DNA from: Microcaldota archaeon
GTDB taxonomy: Archaea; Aenigmatarchaeota; Aenigmatarchaeia; QMZP01; QMZT01
NCBI GenBank assembly: GCA_013151465.1
Contig: JAADIF010000023.1
Coordinates: 1-5,963, forward strand
Direction: 5' to 3'
Length of the DNA: 5,963 nucleotides
Below, one piece after another: positions 5,232-5,963 of the stretch. The position numbers were made by a program, and so were the translations under genes. Every line of letters starts with the position of its first letter. Position 1 is the first letter of the stretch. The notes beneath the pieces are model-generated. The model did no database searches. It saw only the letters and a list, made by a program, of their open reading frames with translations, and was not told the origin of the DNA.

Positions 5232-5250
5232 CACATTCATGGCAAATGTG
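5232..5250. other. Small hairpin downstream of the ATPase gene
   Basis: The arms CACATT (5232-5237) and AATGTG (5245-5250) enclose a 7-base loop. A run of seven T residues on the plus strand lies just outside (5221-5227), which is A-rich on the transcribed minus-strand RNA. It does not form a canonical intrinsic terminator for the ATPase gene. Confidence 0.35.
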
Positions 5251-5258
5251 TTGTGTAT

Positions 5259-5273
5259 GACCGCGAAGCGGTC
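5259..5273 (-). terminator. Hairpin immediately after the ATPase stop codon
   Basis: On the minus strand this reads GACCGCTTCGCGGTC: a 6-bp perfect GC-rich stem with a 3-nt loop, starting 8 nt after the TAA stop of the ATPase gene. No U tract follows, so it is more likely an mRNA 3'-end stabiliser or processing barrier between the ATPase and CARDB messages than a true terminator. A second partner for its GCGGTCTT arm exists at 5190-5197 (AAGACCGC), so an alternative long-range pairing is possible. Confidence 0.4.
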
Positions 5274-5281
5274 TTTCTCTT

Positions 5282-5963
5282 TCATTTATCCCATTCATGC
5301 TTTATTGTGATTTCCTTTTCCAGCATCTTCAGAGCCTTTTTTCTGTCATCTTCTGAATTTGTGATCTCCTTTACGATCTTGCCATCTGAAAGGACAACAG
5401 TCCTTTCGGCAAGAAGGGCAAGGTCATGATCATGTGTGACAAGTATGATAGTTACGCCCTTTTCCTTGTTGAGACCGAAAAGAAAATCCATTATTTGTTT
5501 TCCTGTCTTACTGTCAAGATTCCCCGTAGGCTCGTCTGCTAGGATGACTTCGGGGTTGTTTGCAAGAGCCCTTGCAATTGCGACCCTCTGCCTCTGCCCT
5601 CCTGAAAGCTCTCCGGGTTTGTGCTCCTTCCTGTTTTCAAGCTGGACAAGCTTCAATACTTCATCGACCCTTTCCTTCATCTGCGATTCTGTCATTCCCT
5701 GGAATATGAGAGGGAGAATTACATTCTCATAGACAGTAAGAGTTGGCATGAGATTGAATGTCTGAAAGACAAAACCTATCTTTCTGCCCCTTACCTGCGC
5801 AAGTTCGCTTTCGGACATCTCTGCGATATCTTCCCCGTCAAGATATACATGACCCGATGTTGGCGTGTCTATACAGCCTATCTGGTTTACGAGTGTTGAT
5901 TTTCCTGATCCGGACTTCCCGACAACTGCCAGAAATTCCCCTCTTTTAACCTTGAGGGAGACG
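5282..5963 (-). CDS. ABC transporter ATP-binding protein, LolD/MacB type (5'-truncated by window)
   Basis: 226 residues are visible and roughly 20-25 N-terminal residues lie outside the window. The frame is continuous from base 5962 and does not start at the internal ATG at 5818. All nucleotide-binding motifs are present, numbered from the first visible residue: Walker A GKSGSGKST (15-23), Q-loop FVFQTFN (Q67), signature LSGGQRQR (119-126), Walker B VILADEP (139-145), D-loop GNLDSKTG, and H-loop VTHD (H177). IGCIDTPTSG after Walker A and FNLMPTLTVYENV after the Q-loop are typical of the LolD/MacB/FtsE group that works with four-helix MacB-fold permeases. Walker A has K where most relatives have P (GPSGSGKS); this is not expected to impair function. 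It energises the two permeases downstream and acts on the inner membrane face. Spacing to the CARDB gene (363 bp) is unusually long for this operon type. Confidence 0.95.
   Translation of the reverse strand, partial: VSLKVKRGEFLAVVGKSGSGKSTLVNQIGCIDTPTSGHVYLDGEDIAEMSESELAQVRGRKIGFVFQTFNLMPTLTVYENVILPLIFQGMTESQMKERVDEVLKLVQLENRKEHKPGELSGGQRQRVAIARALANNPEVILADEPTGNLDSKTGKQIMDFLFGLNKEKGVTIILVTHDHDLALLAERTVVLSDGKIVKEITNSEDDRKKALKMLEKEITIKHEWDK

Overview
The window carries one lipoprotein/macrolide-type (MacB/LolCDE/FtsX-like) ABC transporter operon, all read on the minus strand, followed downstream by a rearranged or inserted segment with a small membrane methyltransferase. The organism looks archaeal: the operon's extracytoplasmic partner is a CARDB/COG1361 'S-layer-domain' type secreted protein with a C-terminal membrane anchor rather than a MacA-type protein, and the clearest promoter is an archaeal TATA box with a short leader. 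Start sites nevertheless use strong Shine-Dalgarno sequences (AAGGAGG, AAAGGAGGT). An uncultivated euryarchaeal or DPANN-type genome would fit, but I cannot place the lineage from sequence alone.

Layout in transcription order, right to left. The ABC ATPase lies at 5963-5282 and its N-terminus is cut by the window edge. An unusual 363-bp gap (4919-5281) is filled with hairpins and degenerate direct repeats. Next come the secreted CARDB-like protein (4918-3677), permease 1 (3644-2439) and permease 2 (2436-1237). The last three are tightly packed: 32 bp, then 2 bp apart. The probable machine is an ATPase dimer driving a heterodimer of two MacB-fold permeases, with the anchored beta-sandwich protein acting outside the membrane. 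The substrate is not visible from sequence.

Downstream of permease 2, a visibly more AT-rich block contains a lone PEMT/ICMT-family integral membrane methyltransferase (1118-543). It is flanked by an 11-bp perfect inverted repeat (525-535 / 1147-1157). This is followed by about 300 bp that I cannot assign (241-540). At 185-236 the last 13 codons and 3' flank of a MacB-type permease reappear, with 28 bp identical to the true permease 2 end at 1241-1268. So about 1 kb containing the methyltransferase lies between two copies of a permease 3' end. This means either an insertion with a target-derived direct repeat or the scar of a deleted tandem permease copy.

At the left edge the first 34 codons of an OLD-family/AAA ATPase-like gene (103-1, minus) begin behind their own TATA box. 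That family is common in nuclease and anti-phage systems, but only the N-terminus is present. The most interesting unexplained structures are the hairpin array upstream of the CARDB gene and the double-repeat architecture around the methyltransferase.
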